From Bacteroidota bacterium (GTDB taxonomy: Bacteria; Bacteroidota; Bacteroidia; Chitinophagales; Chitinophagaceae): 51,390 bases of DNA. Position 1 is the stretch's first letter. Each line of letters opens with the position of its first letter. Both the position numbers and the translations under genes were made by a program. The DNA lies in contig JAFEAE010000008.1 in assembly GCA_018266575.1 (NCBI GenBank), forward strand, positions 1 to 51,390, in the 5' to 3' direction. Of this stretch, positions 1-8,683 are shown one piece after another. A model generated the notes under the pieces. It was not told where the DNA came from, did not search any database, and saw only the letters and a program-made list of their open reading frames with translations.

Positions 1-168
1 ATTGTTACCTTAAACTACGGCGAGTTAGAGACTTAGTTTTCTATTTTCGGATTGTGCATCAGCGTTAGCTTGCGTAGCTGCAAGCTACAAAAAACAGCGG
101 CGTAGGCACAGCCTTACGCCGAGTACTTTCTTTATAAATTGTTACAACAAACTACGCCGAGTTTAGGG
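1..168. repeat. Imperfect direct repeat with hairpins at the edge of a decayed IS
   Basis: Bases 1-31 and 138-168 are imperfect copies of each other, both starting ATTGTTAC and sharing AAACTAC and GCGAGTT. Between them are two hairpins: TAGCTTGC/GCAAGCTA around 65-87, and a stronger one at 99-120 (GGCGTA-GGC paired with GCC-T-TACGCC). No coding is seen in 1-138. The structure sits where the 5' part of the IS transposase would be expected, so it is either a small palindromic insertion or a rearranged IS end. The window edge cuts it. Confidence 0.5.
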
Positions 169-660
169 TACAAATTATATCACGAGCATGGTATTGCCGA
201 ATTGCAGCCTTGTAAGATCAACAACAGGCAGCGATGGAATAGTATCCCGCAATCCGAAAGGAACCTGGTAATAGAAATTGCTTTTGAATATGCGTCTTTG
301 TCGCCACGGGAACTCTCATGAAAGGTTAGTGATACCAAAGGATTGTTCGTCTCGGAATCCAGTGCGTACCGGATATTAAAAGCAAAAGGGCTGATTACCA
401 GCCCTGCTCATATTCTGCTTTCAGCTGCTGATGAGTTCAGTCATAAACCCATCTTTGTTCATGAAATGTGGCAGACTGATTTTAAATACTTTAAAATACT
501 CAGATGGGGCTGGTGTTATTTAAGCAAGGTGATAGATAATTACAGCCGCTACATTATTTATTGGGAGCTTTGTAAAACGATGAATGCTGAAGATGTCGAA
601 CGGACCATTGACAAAACAATGGAGAAAGCATTCCCTGGCAACTCACGCGGGCCATTTTAT
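139..660 (+). pseudogene. Decayed IS3-family transposase (OrfB-like), internal stop and truncated 3' end
   Basis: Two open stretches in the same frame, 139-321 and 322-693, are separated only by TGA at 319-321. Together they read as the middle of an IS3-type OrfB: an HTH-like segment (SPREL-stop-KVSDTKG, then VSESSAYRILKAKGL) followed by the start of an rve/DDE domain (HEMWQTDFKYF, with the first catalytic Asp, then LSKVIDNYSRYIIYW). Relatives usually have Trp where the stop lies, so a TGG to TGA change is likely. Similarity fades near 630 (after VERTIDKTMEKA), the later catalytic Asp and Glu are missing, and the remnant runs directly into the 3' end of the opposing histidine kinase gene. No terminal inverted repeat was found. 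It is almost certainly inactive. Confidence 0.8.
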
Positions 661-2760
661 AACGGCAGCAATATTCCCATCGTTAGTATCTGAATAGAAA
701 ATACTAACACCCAGCCTTGCTGAAAGGTCTTTAACAATCTGCAGCCCGAGCCCCGAATATTTGCTGCTGATTTCATTTTGCCGCAGCAAAGCATTGAGCG
801 CTGCTGCTTTTTTACCGGCAGATGAATTGGAGATTACAATTTCATTTTCGCTTTCATAAATTCGTATGCTGTCGTTGTTACTACATTGGGCAATCGCATT
901 TTGCAAAAGGTTGCGGAAAATCACCGACAGGAAATTTTCATCCGTATTCTTTTCATTGCCATCGCTAACGTTAATGCTTATGCGCAAATTCTTCTCCCTG
1001 ATCTGTTCATTCAGCAATCCAATTTCCTGATCCAGCACAGGCTTGATTTTGACAGGCCTGTATTGCGGGATGAAATGCGTCATCTGGCTCTTGCTCCAGA
1101 GCAGGATATCTTCCATAGTTTCAAGCACATGCTGGGAAGCTTGGTTCACCCGTTCATTATACTCGGTTTTAAGTTCGTCAGTCAGGTTTGCCGCATTTTC
1201 TTTTTGCAGGTGCAGCAATTGCACAATTTTGCTGACCGGAGAACGCAAATCGTGGCTGATGACCCCAAAAAGTTTTGCCTTGGTATCATTGGCCACCTGG
1301 AGCTCGCGGTTCATATCATCCAACCGTTTATTCTGTTGATTGAGCAACTGGTTCAGCCTTTCTTTATTCCTGTAGAAGAAAAATAACAATAATGCAATAA
1401 TGCCGAGGCTCACCAATCCTAACACCAGCAACAGCCTCGTGTTGGCAGCCTGTTTCAATTCCAGTTGGTTTAATTTATTTTGCTGGCCGAGCGTGCTGAT
1501 CTGGTTTTCTTTCCTCGCAGTCTGGTATCTCGTTTCAAGGTCGGCAAATGTTACGGACACTTTTTGTTTGGAGATCGTATCCTGCCACTGGCTGTATTGC
1601 TGGTAATATTCCAGCGACTTTGATGGGTTATTCAATCCTTTATAATCAAGCGCCAGGTATTGAAGTATATTGGAGTATAGTTCTTTGGAAACCTGCTGTG
1701 CCACCGGCAGTGCCTGAGAAAGCAGGTTTATGGATTGCTGGTATTTTCCCGTTTCTTCCAGGTAATGGCCCATGATCATTTGCGATTGAAAAATCAGGAA
1801 CGGGGATTTGATTAGGCTTGCCAATGAATCGCCGCGCCTGGCAAAAGGCAGTGCTTTATCATACATTTTATGATCAATATAATAAATGGCAACATTCAGG
1901 TTAGATGAAACAATTTCAGAAGGGAATGCGCTTTGCCCTTTCACATTCTGATTTAGTTGCTGCAGGTAAAACAATGCGGAGTCGATATTGCCTGATGTAG
2001 TAAATGCCTCCACGAAAGAACTAAGGAGGCGGTTATAAACTACCGGCGACACGCCTGCAAACCGCATGCCCTGCCTTAATGCCTCGATGCTTTTATCGGG
2101 CATTTGCGTATTGAGATACAATTTGGAAAGCTGGTCGCATTGGATGGCATAATCAAATTTGTCCTTAGTAACGGAAGTGGTATCTACCGTTTTTTCCCGC
2201 AGCTGGATGCTTTTGATATAATATTCTTCCGCTGTACTGTAATACGTTTTTTGCTGGTAATAACTCCCGAACGCAGCATAAATATCGCGAAGTATCAATT
2301 CGTTTTTGGCGGTATCGGCAATCGATTGAAGAATGTTTTTGCAACTGTCTACTTTATCCAACTGCTGCATCTGAAAATTAATGCTCATCAATGCCTGGCA
2401 TGCCCCGGCAATAAGTTTTGTGTTATGTGCCAGCTGTGCACTGTGCAGGCTCTGGTAAAAATAATACTGTGCACTGTCAAACTTTATCTGGTAATAATAA
2501 CCAAGCGCAGTATAGGAATAAAAGCTTGCCTTATCATCGTGGTCAGCATCGCCTGCCATTCGCAGCCCCTGCAAACCTGCTGCCTGAAGCTTGCTATAAT
2601 TGTCCGGCAACCCTGAAGTATTCAGGCGTAAAACGTTGCAATAGTTTAACCACGCCTTTATCTTTTCGTTATTATCGCTGATTTTTGAAAGATCGGGCGC
2701 CTGCGAAAAAGCAGTGGCCGCGTGCAGCATACAAATTGCTATGAAAAATCGCCGGAACAT
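643..2760 (-). CDS. Membrane sensor histidine kinase with periplasmic TPR repeats
   Basis: An ATG at 2781 is possible, but the ATG at 2760 begins a normal signal peptide (MFRRFFIAICMLHAATAFSQ), so that start is preferred. A long TPR-like helical region (roughly residues 35-430 of the longer form) is followed by one membrane segment (about 450-470, LLLVLGLVSLGIIALLLFFF), a coiled coil, and a HisKA motif VISHDLRSP whose phospho-accepting His is residue 510 of the longer form. The ATPase domain shows an N box (NLLQNAIAQ) and a GLGLQIV glycine box. It lies 24 bases downstream of a LytTR regulator on the same strand and is probably co-transcribed. The last codons abut an IS remnant, but the ending (AVIKWPA) looks natural. 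The signal sensed is unknown. Confidence 0.85.
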   Translation of the reverse strand: MFRRFFIAICMLHAATAFSQAPDLSKISDNNEKIKAWLNYCNVLRLNTSGLPDNYSKLQAAGLQGLRMAGDADHDDKASFYSYTALGYYYQIKFDSAQYYFYQSLHSAQLAHNTKLIAGACQALMSINFQMQQLDKVDSCKNILQSIADTAKNELILRDIYAAFGSYYQQKTYYSTAEEYYIKSIQLREKTVDTTSVTKDKFDYAIQCDQLSKLYLNTQMPDKSIEALRQGMRFAGVSPVVYNRLLSSFVEAFTTSGNIDSALFYLQQLNQNVKGQSAFPSEIVSSNLNVAIYYIDHKMYDKALPFARRGDSLASLIKSPFLIFQSQMIMGHYLEETGKYQQSINLLSQALPVAQQVSKELYSNILQYLALDYKGLNNPSKSLEYYQQYSQWQDTISKQKVSVTFADLETRYQTARKENQISTLGQQNKLNQLELKQAANTRLLLVLGLVSLGIIALLLFFFYRNKERLNQLLNQQNKRLDDMNRELQVANDTKAKLFGVISHDLRSPVSKIVQLLHLQKENAANLTDELKTEYNERVNQASQHVLETMEDILLWSKSQMTHFIPQYRPVKIKPVLDQEIGLLNEQIREKNLRISINVSDGNEKNTDENFLSVIFRNLLQNAIAQCSNNDSIRIYESENEIVISNSSAGKKAAALNALLRQNEISSKYSGLGLQIVKDLSARLGVSIFYSDTNDGNIAAVIKWPA

Positions 2761-2805
2761 TTTCCCATTATATACCAGCAATTTAATAATTTTTCTATTC
2801 TGAAA

Positions 2806-3522
2806 CTACCCAGGCAGGTCAAAAGCATGCTTGTACATTTTCCCGACCGGCAGTTCGTAGGAACGGATTTGTATTTTATTTTTCTGCACGGCATCTACTT
2901 TATTTTTATTCACCGCATAGCTGCGGTGGATGCGCACGAATGTTTCTGCAGGCAGCCGTTCCAGCATTGCATGAAAGGTAGTCAGCACCAGGTATTGTTT
3001 AGTGGCCGTGGTGATCCTGGTATAATCTTTCATCGCCTCGATAAATAAAATATCAGGAACGGCGATTTTAAATTTATCATGGCCCTGTTTGATGATGATG
3101 GAATTTTTTTCCTGCCCATTATCAAAAGCAAATGATTTGCCCCGCATGTCAAAAAAATCGCGGACCCGCAGGATGCACCTGCTGAACCTTTCGGTGCTGA
3201 TGGGTTTCAGCAAATAATCAAACACATTGTGTTCATACCCTTCCAGGGCAAACTCAGGGTGCGAAGTAATCATCACCACAAGTGCCGTGGTTATTTTTTT
3301 TTGTTTGAGAAATTCAATCCCTGAAATGCCCGGCATTTCAATATCCAGGAAAATCACATCCGGTTCTTTGTGAGAAATGATTTCCAGCGCTTCAATTGGG
3401 TTTGTGAACACGCCTGTCTTATGCAAAAAAGAAAATTTTTGCGCCTCCGACTCGATAGCCACACGGTCAATATCGTCATCATCAATTACGACATATTTAA
3501 TGTATGTATCGGTAGTATGCAT
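2806..3522 (-). CDS. LytTR-family response regulator
   Basis: This is a 238-residue two-domain regulator. The receiver domain has the acidic cluster IDDDD (13-17), phospho-acceptor Asp60 in FLDIEMPG, Thr86 and Lys106 (LLKP). The C-terminal half, from about residue 140, is a LytTR DNA-binding domain (FIEAMKDYTRITT, then LPAETFVRIHRSYAVNKNKV). The length is usual for AlgR/LytR-type proteins. It precedes the histidine kinase by 24 bases and is divergent from the lipoprotein genes starting near 3.8 kb, which makes those genes candidate targets; that link is inference only. Confidence 0.9.
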   Translation of the reverse strand: MHTTDTYIKYVVIDDDDIDRVAIESEAQKFSFLHKTGVFTNPIEALEIISHKEPDVIFLDIEMPGISGIEFLKQKKITTALVVMITSHPEFALEGYEHNVFDYLLKPISTERFSRCILRVRDFFDMRGKSFAFDNGQEKNSIIIKQGHDKFKIAVPDILFIEAMKDYTRITTATKQYLVLTTFHAMLERLPAETFVRIHRSYAVNKNKVDAVQKNKIQIRSYELPVGKMYKHAFDLPG

Positions 3523-3795
3523 GGTATTCAGCCTGCTACTAAGCTACAAATTATTGCAGCAACAAGCCACCGGTATTTCCGTCGATTTTCAACATGCGTT
3601 GGTCGGTTATTTTTAAAATGCTCTCTGCGGCAGTGATAGTTTTATACAGAAATATTTAGAAAACAAAACCTATCATTTACCAATCAACATGTTTTTATGA
3701 AAAAGATAAATTCAAATTTCCTGACTCGTTCATTGATATTCTTTTTGCCGGAGCAATGGCAGAACGGGAGCATTCAGCAACAGTGAAGGGCTTTC

Positions 3796-3912
3796 ATGCT
3801 TTTCTTCAAAAATCAGGATCAAATGAAAAGCCCGGCAATCATAAAATGGATATTACTGATTGTAGCGGTAACATGCTTTGTGGCGGCGCTGCTCCTGCTG
3901 GTTGCTGCATAG
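3796..3912 (+). CDS. Putative small membrane protein (38 aa)
   Basis: A short reading frame immediately upstream of the lipoprotein run. ATG at 3796 gives 38 residues; an in-frame ATG at 3823 gives 29 and is preceded by AGGA. Nearly all of the C-terminal part is one hydrophobic helix (IIKWILLIVAVTCFVAALLL), preceded by Lys and Ser. The stop at 3910-3912 is 18 bases before the next gene. The clean single-pass topology and operon-like position support it, but there is no family recognition and chance hydrophobicity cannot be excluded. Confidence 0.4.
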   Translation: MLFFKNQDQMKSPAIIKWILLIVAVTCFVAALLLLVAA

Positions 3913-3930
3913 AAATTTTAAAATAAAAAA

Positions 3931-4497
3931 ATGAAAAAAAATATCATAATAATTGCTACGCTGTTTTTCATAACACAGGTTTCCTGTAACAGTTCTTCAC
4001 CGGGAGATAGCAATAATACAGCTCCTTCGGGACAAACCTCATCACCGGCAACCTCTACAGTTGCGGGCTTTTACTGCAAGCTGGATGGAAAAGAAATTTC
4101 CGGAAAAGGCACCGATCAGAATATCAATGCTGCGTTCCGGTTAACCGGCGACGATAAAGGAAAAATATCTTTTCGTCTTTCAAACCTGGATAACATCGGT
4201 GAAAAATTTGTGTTCGAAGTTCCCGGAAAAATTGGTACAACTACCATTACTGCAACGTCAACAAGTAGCGTGGCTGGATATATTACTAATGATGCGGTTA
4301 ATTATGTGGATGATCCGCTAACCGTTACCATTACTTCAATCAATGATACAAGGGTAGCAGGAACTTTTTCCGGCACATATACTTTATCGGGTTCAGGTAA
4401 TGGAAACTCAACACAAAAGATACAGGTAACAGATGGAAAGTTTGATATCCCATTTTCCACATCTGCTGACTGGAAAAAACTTTATCACGCTGAATAA
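3931..4497 (+). CDS. Exported lipoprotein, type A paralogue
   Basis: 188 residues with a classical lipoprotein leader and lipobox (TQVSC, Cys19), followed by a Ser/Thr/Pro-rich linker and a beta-rich domain. The C-terminal pattern VTITSIND..VAGTFSGTY...QKIQVTDGKFDIPF recurs in the gene at 5452 (VHVTSLDENKITGTFSGRF...RFDVTEGKFDLHK), so the two are paralogues. It resembles small lipoproteins of Bacteroidota described only by DUF numbers; I do not assign a function. It is the first lipoprotein of a same-strand run with small gaps, 11 bases before the next gene. It is probably anchored in the outer membrane. Confidence 0.75.
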   Translation: MKKNIIIIATLFFITQVSCNSSSPGDSNNTAPSGQTSSPATSTVAGFYCKLDGKEISGKGTDQNINAAFRLTGDDKGKISFRLSNLDNIGEKFVFEVPGKIGTTTITATSTSSVAGYITNDAVNYVDDPLTVTITSINDTRVAGTFSGTYTLSGSGNGNSTQKIQVTDGKFDIPFSTSADWKKLYHAE

Positions 4498-4508
4498 AGC
4501 AGGCAAAA

Positions 4509-5417
4509 ATGTTGACCATAAAAAATCATATTGTTTTGTGTGCGTTTGCAATGGTTGCATTCCCTATTGCTTCCTGCAACAGCAGCGGCCCTCAAAAGAA
4601 ATCCGCAAACGCAGCACCAAAAATTGACAGCCCGCTTTCCCCGTTAAGCGCAATAACAAAGCTTTTAGATACCACTAAAACAAGCCTTCCGGCGAATGAT
4701 ACTTCTGTTTTGTATCACGCCCCACTGCCCGATAATTATATTATTCCGGTAACTGGTAATGGAAATGATTTCCTGTATCAATATTATGGTGGCTCTATTT
4801 TCAAACAACAAAAAAACGGGGTTGCATTTTCACTGGAGGCCACGCAAAGGCAAACGAAGCAATGGAATGTGTTATTCAAGGGTTTCGGAAAACTTGCTGC
4901 CATCGGAGTAGAAGCCCATTATTCATTTTTATTGAATGATACATACACCCGAACCATTATCAATGATGACCACCAGGTTTATACCGAAGAAAAAGCAAAA
5001 GAATTTATTGATGAGCCTAATTATAAAGTAACGGGAATTACTGTAACAAAAGCGGGTGAAGAAAAGCTGCATGGGTTTAACTGCGTCCACGCGAAAATAA
5101 CCGGCACTTCTGTTTTCATGCACCAAACCATGAAGATTGATATGGACATCTGGCGCAGCATGGAAACCCCGGGGGCTGCGTTGCTGGAAAGCACTGTTCA
5201 AACCATCATTTCCCCCTTTACCACTGAAATAGAAAATAAACTGCAACAGATCAATTGTAAGGGCGCTATTATAAAAGCAGTCATGGATGATGCCGGTTCG
5301 AATGTGACGAAAGAATTGTACAGCATCACAAAGAAAAATATTCCCGATTCGGTTTTTGATATACCCGCAGGGTATAAAGAAGATAAAAATACTGAGCTGT
5401 ATTTTTTACTGAAATAA
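4509..5417 (+). CDS. DUF4412-like lipoprotein, type B paralogue
   Basis: 302 residues. The lipoprotein leader ends at a lipobox (PIASC, about Cys23). The mature part resembles DUF4412 proteins: a domain with DTYTRTIINDD.., then GEEKLHGFNCVHAKI, a DIWRS segment and IPAGYKED near the end. The gene at 6768 repeats this plan (GEEKILGFNSVHARV, DFWRSSDVP, VPAGYKQD). Such proteins are common in Bacteroidota and resemble small-ligand or lipid-binding folds, but no role is established. It sits between the two type A lipoproteins with short spacers, suggesting one transcript. Confidence 0.75.
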   Translation: MLTIKNHIVLCAFAMVAFPIASCNSSGPQKKSANAAPKIDSPLSPLSAITKLLDTTKTSLPANDTSVLYHAPLPDNYIIPVTGNGNDFLYQYYGGSIFKQQKNGVAFSLEATQRQTKQWNVLFKGFGKLAAIGVEAHYSFLLNDTYTRTIINDDHQVYTEEKAKEFIDEPNYKVTGITVTKAGEEKLHGFNCVHAKITGTSVFMHQTMKIDMDIWRSMETPGAALLESTVQTIISPFTTEIENKLQQINCKGAIIKAVMDDAGSNVTKELYSITKKNIPDSVFDIPAGYKEDKNTELYFLLK

Positions 5418-5451
5418 ATAAGACGAATCATAGCACTAAAAAATTCTTAAA

Positions 5452-6000
5452 ATGAAAACAATTATTCAGGGAATAATTATTCTTACAGTTGTTGCGGCAA
5501 TATCATGCAACAATTCAAATGGTATTGCAAAAGTTGCTTCATCAACAACTTCTTCAGTGGTTTCAACAGACGCATCGAAAGGAGGTTACGGCAGTTTTAC
5601 TTTCACATCCAACGGGCAAAAAAGAACCTTTACCTGCTGGCACCCGTTTTTTTTAATGCCTTTGCAGGTTTCCGGCGGCTCAGTAGATGCTGTAATGCTG
5701 GAGGATGGCGGGCCTTCAAATGCAGGCTTTGATTTTAAGCTTAATAAGCAAGGCGCCACTGAATTTAAAACAGGGTATGCAAACATTCTCGTGCCGGGTT
5801 TACTTTTCGACTTTTTCGACACTACAGGTGTTTCTTATACCGGCGATGGAATGACTGTGCATGTAACTTCTCTGGATGAAAATAAAATCACCGGCACTTT
5901 TTCAGGAAGGTTTGTAAAAGAAAAATCGCAGATAAAAGATAACAGCAATGCACCCCAGCGTTTTGATGTTACTGAAGGCAAATTTGATTTGCATAAATAA
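5452..6000 (+). CDS. Exported lipoprotein, type A paralogue
   Basis: 182 residues with lipobox AAISC (Cys20), a Ser/Thr-rich linker and a beta-rich domain ending FDVTEGKFDLHK. It shares the C-terminal TGTFSG...GKFD pattern with the lipoprotein at 3931, although the middle has diverged strongly. The start follows an AT-rich 34-base gap after the type B gene. Function unknown; its position supports membership in the lipoprotein operon. Confidence 0.7.
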   Translation: MKTIIQGIIILTVVAAISCNNSNGIAKVASSTTSSVVSTDASKGGYGSFTFTSNGQKRTFTCWHPFFLMPLQVSGGSVDAVMLEDGGPSNAGFDFKLNKQGATEFKTGYANILVPGLLFDFFDTTGVSYTGDGMTVHVTSLDENKITGTFSGRFVKEKSQIKDNSNAPQRFDVTEGKFDLHK

Positions 6001-6019
6001 ACCTTTAATTGAACGGTAA

Positions 6020-6742
6020 ATGAACAACATGAAAAAGTTTTTTCCTTGGGATAGCAAAAAGATTTTAATTATAACAGCCTGCCTGGTTATTTCAAGCGTA
6101 AAAAATATTGCGCAAACACCAGCTCAGATAAACCAGGAACACAGGCAAAAGGCCAGTGCAAAACCACCCACTGAGCAGATAACCGCTGCTGTGAAACGTG
6201 ACACTTCATTGATAAGAAAAATGACCGACTTGCGAATACCTAACGCTATTCTGAAGGCCGAAGTAACTATAGAAATTGCTGATAGCTTAAAAAATGATTT
6301 AGGCTTAGCTATTTATTTGTTAGACCAAAATGGAAAATTTGATGCAGATGTATCATTAAAAATGGGCGCATGCCTGCCCGGAGAAAATAAAAATTTCCCG
6401 TTAATAATTCAATACCCCTATGATGACCCATATTTTGCTGATCAAATGACTGGCAGGGCTGCACCTATGCAAGCTGATATCTCAGATTTTAATTGCAATA
6501 AAGTTAATTCTTCCGATAAAAGTAATTTAATAAATCAGCTTCAATTGGAGATTGAAGGAATAAAAAAACCCTTTAAGCTAAGCAGGGTTACATTAACATT
6601 ATCTTTTGCTAATGACAAATATTCATCACATTCCATTACCTGGACTAATGTACCTCTTGTAACAGGCGGAGCAGGTTTTATAAACTTAGAATTTGATAAC
6701 CAATTTCACCCAATTCAAAATCCGAAAAAAATCGCTAAATAA
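6020..6742 (+). CDS. Secreted protein of unknown function
   Basis: 240 residues; a start at Met1 or Met4 is possible. The leader (ILIITACLVISSVKNIAQ) ends in a plausible signal peptidase I site and has no lipobox, unlike its neighbours. The mature part begins with a Gln/Lys-rich stretch and continues as a mixed alpha/beta domain without a motif I recognise. It lies between a type A and a type B lipoprotein gene with gaps of 19 and 25 bases. Base composition is AT-rich like the preceding genes. Confidence 0.65.
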   Translation: MNNMKKFFPWDSKKILIITACLVISSVKNIAQTPAQINQEHRQKASAKPPTEQITAAVKRDTSLIRKMTDLRIPNAILKAEVTIEIADSLKNDLGLAIYLLDQNGKFDADVSLKMGACLPGENKNFPLIIQYPYDDPYFADQMTGRAAPMQADISDFNCNKVNSSDKSNLINQLQLEIEGIKKPFKLSRVTLTLSFANDKYSSHSITWTNVPLVTGGAGFINLEFDNQFHPIQNPKKIAK

Positions 6743-6767
6743 TAATTAATCGTTCAAAATAAAATTT

Positions 6768-7544
6768 ATGAAAAGACTTTTCATCTTCTGCCCGGTACTA
6801 TTTTTTGCGTGTACAGGCCATTCATCCGCTACAATTGATAAACAGTATGCAACTGCTGTTGCATCAGACGCATCCGGTTCGGGCGGCAACGATATGTATT
6901 ACGAATACAGTTCTTCTACCGTTAGCGGAAAAATGAGTATCCAGACCGACACGAAAATGTATGTCTCCGCCAAAGGCGATATGCGATCGGAAATGATTAT
7001 ATCAAACCCTGCTTTACATAACGGGGCCACTTCCATCATAAACATTGCTCATGTAGATAAACCTAACGAAAGCATCACTATTGACGATTCCGCCAAAACG
7101 TATTCCATCAATCATTTTAATGACAGCGACCTTGTCAATACCGGCCAAAAGATGAACGTAAAATCAGTTACCAAGATCGGCGAAGAAAAAATATTGGGCT
7201 TTAACAGTGTACATGCCCGTGTCATTGTGGAAAAAAGTATCGGCGGTTTTTATTCAGATGTGGATACGATTGATTTCTGGAGAAGCAGCGATGTGCCTTT
7301 CCTTCCTGCTGTAAAAAAGCTCTTTGATCAGTTTGAAGCAAAAACCGGCAATGCCATGTACCCTCCAGGGGTTGCCGCCCAATTAAAACAACTGGGCTGC
7401 GATGGTTTCATGACAAAAATGGAGATTCATTCCAAAAGGTCACATACCACGGAAGAACTGGTAAAGGCTGAGCATTCCGGTTTCCCCCCGAAACTCTTCG
7501 AGGTCCCTGCGGGCTATAAGCAGGATACAAGCAGCATGTTTTAA
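6768..7544 (+). CDS. DUF4412-like lipoprotein, type B paralogue
   Basis: 258 residues. A short leader ends at a lipobox-like FFAC (Cys15). The body has the plan of the 4509 product: YYEYSSSTVSGKMSI at the start of the domain, an SVTKIGEEKILGFNSVHARV strand, DFWRSSDVP, and a C-terminal LFEVPAGYKQD. It appears to be a diverged copy of the same ancestor. Function unknown. It is the last of the five envelope genes with small gaps; the next gene is about 80 bases away and differs in base composition. Confidence 0.75.
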   Translation: MKRLFIFCPVLFFACTGHSSATIDKQYATAVASDASGSGGNDMYYEYSSSTVSGKMSIQTDTKMYVSAKGDMRSEMIISNPALHNGATSIINIAHVDKPNESITIDDSAKTYSINHFNDSDLVNTGQKMNVKSVTKIGEEKILGFNSVHARVIVEKSIGGFYSDVDTIDFWRSSDVPFLPAVKKLFDQFEAKTGNAMYPPGVAAQLKQLGCDGFMTKMEIHSKRSHTTEELVKAEHSGFPPKLFEVPAGYKQDTSSMF

Positions 7545-7623
7545 ACAACCTGATTTCGAAAACCTTTGCCGGGATCAAAGGTTGGCCGATAACTCAATCC
7601 CGGTTTATTCTAAAATTTTAATT

Positions 7624-8649
7624 ATGCGTAATTCCTTTTTTTTATTTTTTTTGGTCGCGCCCTCCCTGTTTTTTGCAGGATGCACCAAAAGCAATGGCAC
7701 GGGCAATTCAAATGGTAATGGGGGTACGGCACCTTTTTCCTCGAAAGTAAAAGTCGAAACCTATGCGGCCAATTCGATCACCAACAGCATTAATGGCCCT
7801 GGATCGATGTGCATGGACCAGCTTGGTTATTTGTACATCGCTGAAACGGATCATAACGTGGTCATCAAGATCGACCCGGTAGTGCAGACCGTTGGGCTTT
7901 TTGCCGGGATGTTCGACACCCCCGGTTGTACGGACGACCCTTTCGGGTCCGGCGCTCCCTCGCTCACCTTTCCCGAGAACCTCTGGATAGGCAGCGACCA
8001 GCAGATCTATATCGGTGACTATGGTTGCGGCAAGGCAAAGATCGCCTCAACCACTGGTGAGGTGGCGTCACTGGGGTATCAGAACCCCTATAATTTATCC
8101 CCGAGCATCAACGCCGCCTGTAAAGATTATCAAGGGAATATTTACCTGCTTGACACCTACGATGGCCTTTACGAAGTGCGGGCCCAGGACCAGGTACTGG
8201 TGACTGTTTTGAGTGGAACAGACCTGGGGATTGCCAGTTCCATCACCACCGATGCCTCCGGGTCCAGGATCTATATTGCTTCAAAGCACCAGGTCCTTCA
8301 ATTCGCTAATGGCAGCCTTATCCCTGTTGCGGGGGACAGTATCGGTAACAAAGACGGGGTAGGCAGCGGGGCTTCTTTCGGGGGAGCCATGGCCATTTGT
8401 ACCGGCACCGATGGCAATATTTACGTGGCAGATATCAATAACAACCTTATCCGGCAGGTTACCCCCAATGGCCTTGTGACGACCCTGGCCGGTGATGGGA
8501 ATTCGGGTTACGTGGATGGTACAGGGGATAAAGCCGAGTTTGCAAGCCCAAGGGGTATTGCATTTACCACGTCGGGGAATAACAATATTTTGTATGTGAG
8601 CGATTACGGCAATAATATGGTCCGAAAGATCACTTTCCCAAAGCAATAG
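7624..8649 (+). CDS. NHL-repeat beta-propeller lipoprotein
   Basis: The frame opens upstream at a TTG (7582), but the ATG at 7624 starts a clear lipoprotein leader (MRNSFFLFFLVAPSLFFAGC), so it is preferred; the product has 341 residues. After a Gly/Asn-rich linker come NHL-type blades with recurring patterns: GSMCMDQLGYLYIAETDHNVVIKID, AICTGTDGNIYVADINNNLIRQV, GIAFTTSGNNNILYVSDYGNNMVRKI. Such propellers bind ligands or proteins at the cell surface; the ligand is not evident. The gene is locally much more GC-rich than the lipoproteins before it (40 of 60 bases in 7921-7980), which may mean a separate origin. Confidence 0.8.
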   Translation: MRNSFFLFFLVAPSLFFAGCTKSNGTGNSNGNGGTAPFSSKVKVETYAANSITNSINGPGSMCMDQLGYLYIAETDHNVVIKIDPVVQTVGLFAGMFDTPGCTDDPFGSGAPSLTFPENLWIGSDQQIYIGDYGCGKAKIASTTGEVASLGYQNPYNLSPSINAACKDYQGNIYLLDTYDGLYEVRAQDQVLVTVLSGTDLGIASSITTDASGSRIYIASKHQVLQFANGSLIPVAGDSIGNKDGVGSGASFGGAMAICTGTDGNIYVADINNNLIRQVTPNGLVTTLAGDGNSGYVDGTGDKAEFASPRGIAFTTSGNNNILYVSDYGNNMVRKITFPKQ

Positions 8650-8683
8650 CATGGTGGCCAGATTAATAGTTTGGGGTTATCGG

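Noticed and set aside
2722..3048. Plus-strand frame overlapping the kinase/regulator junction
   Set aside because: Antisense shadow of two well-supported minus-strand genes.
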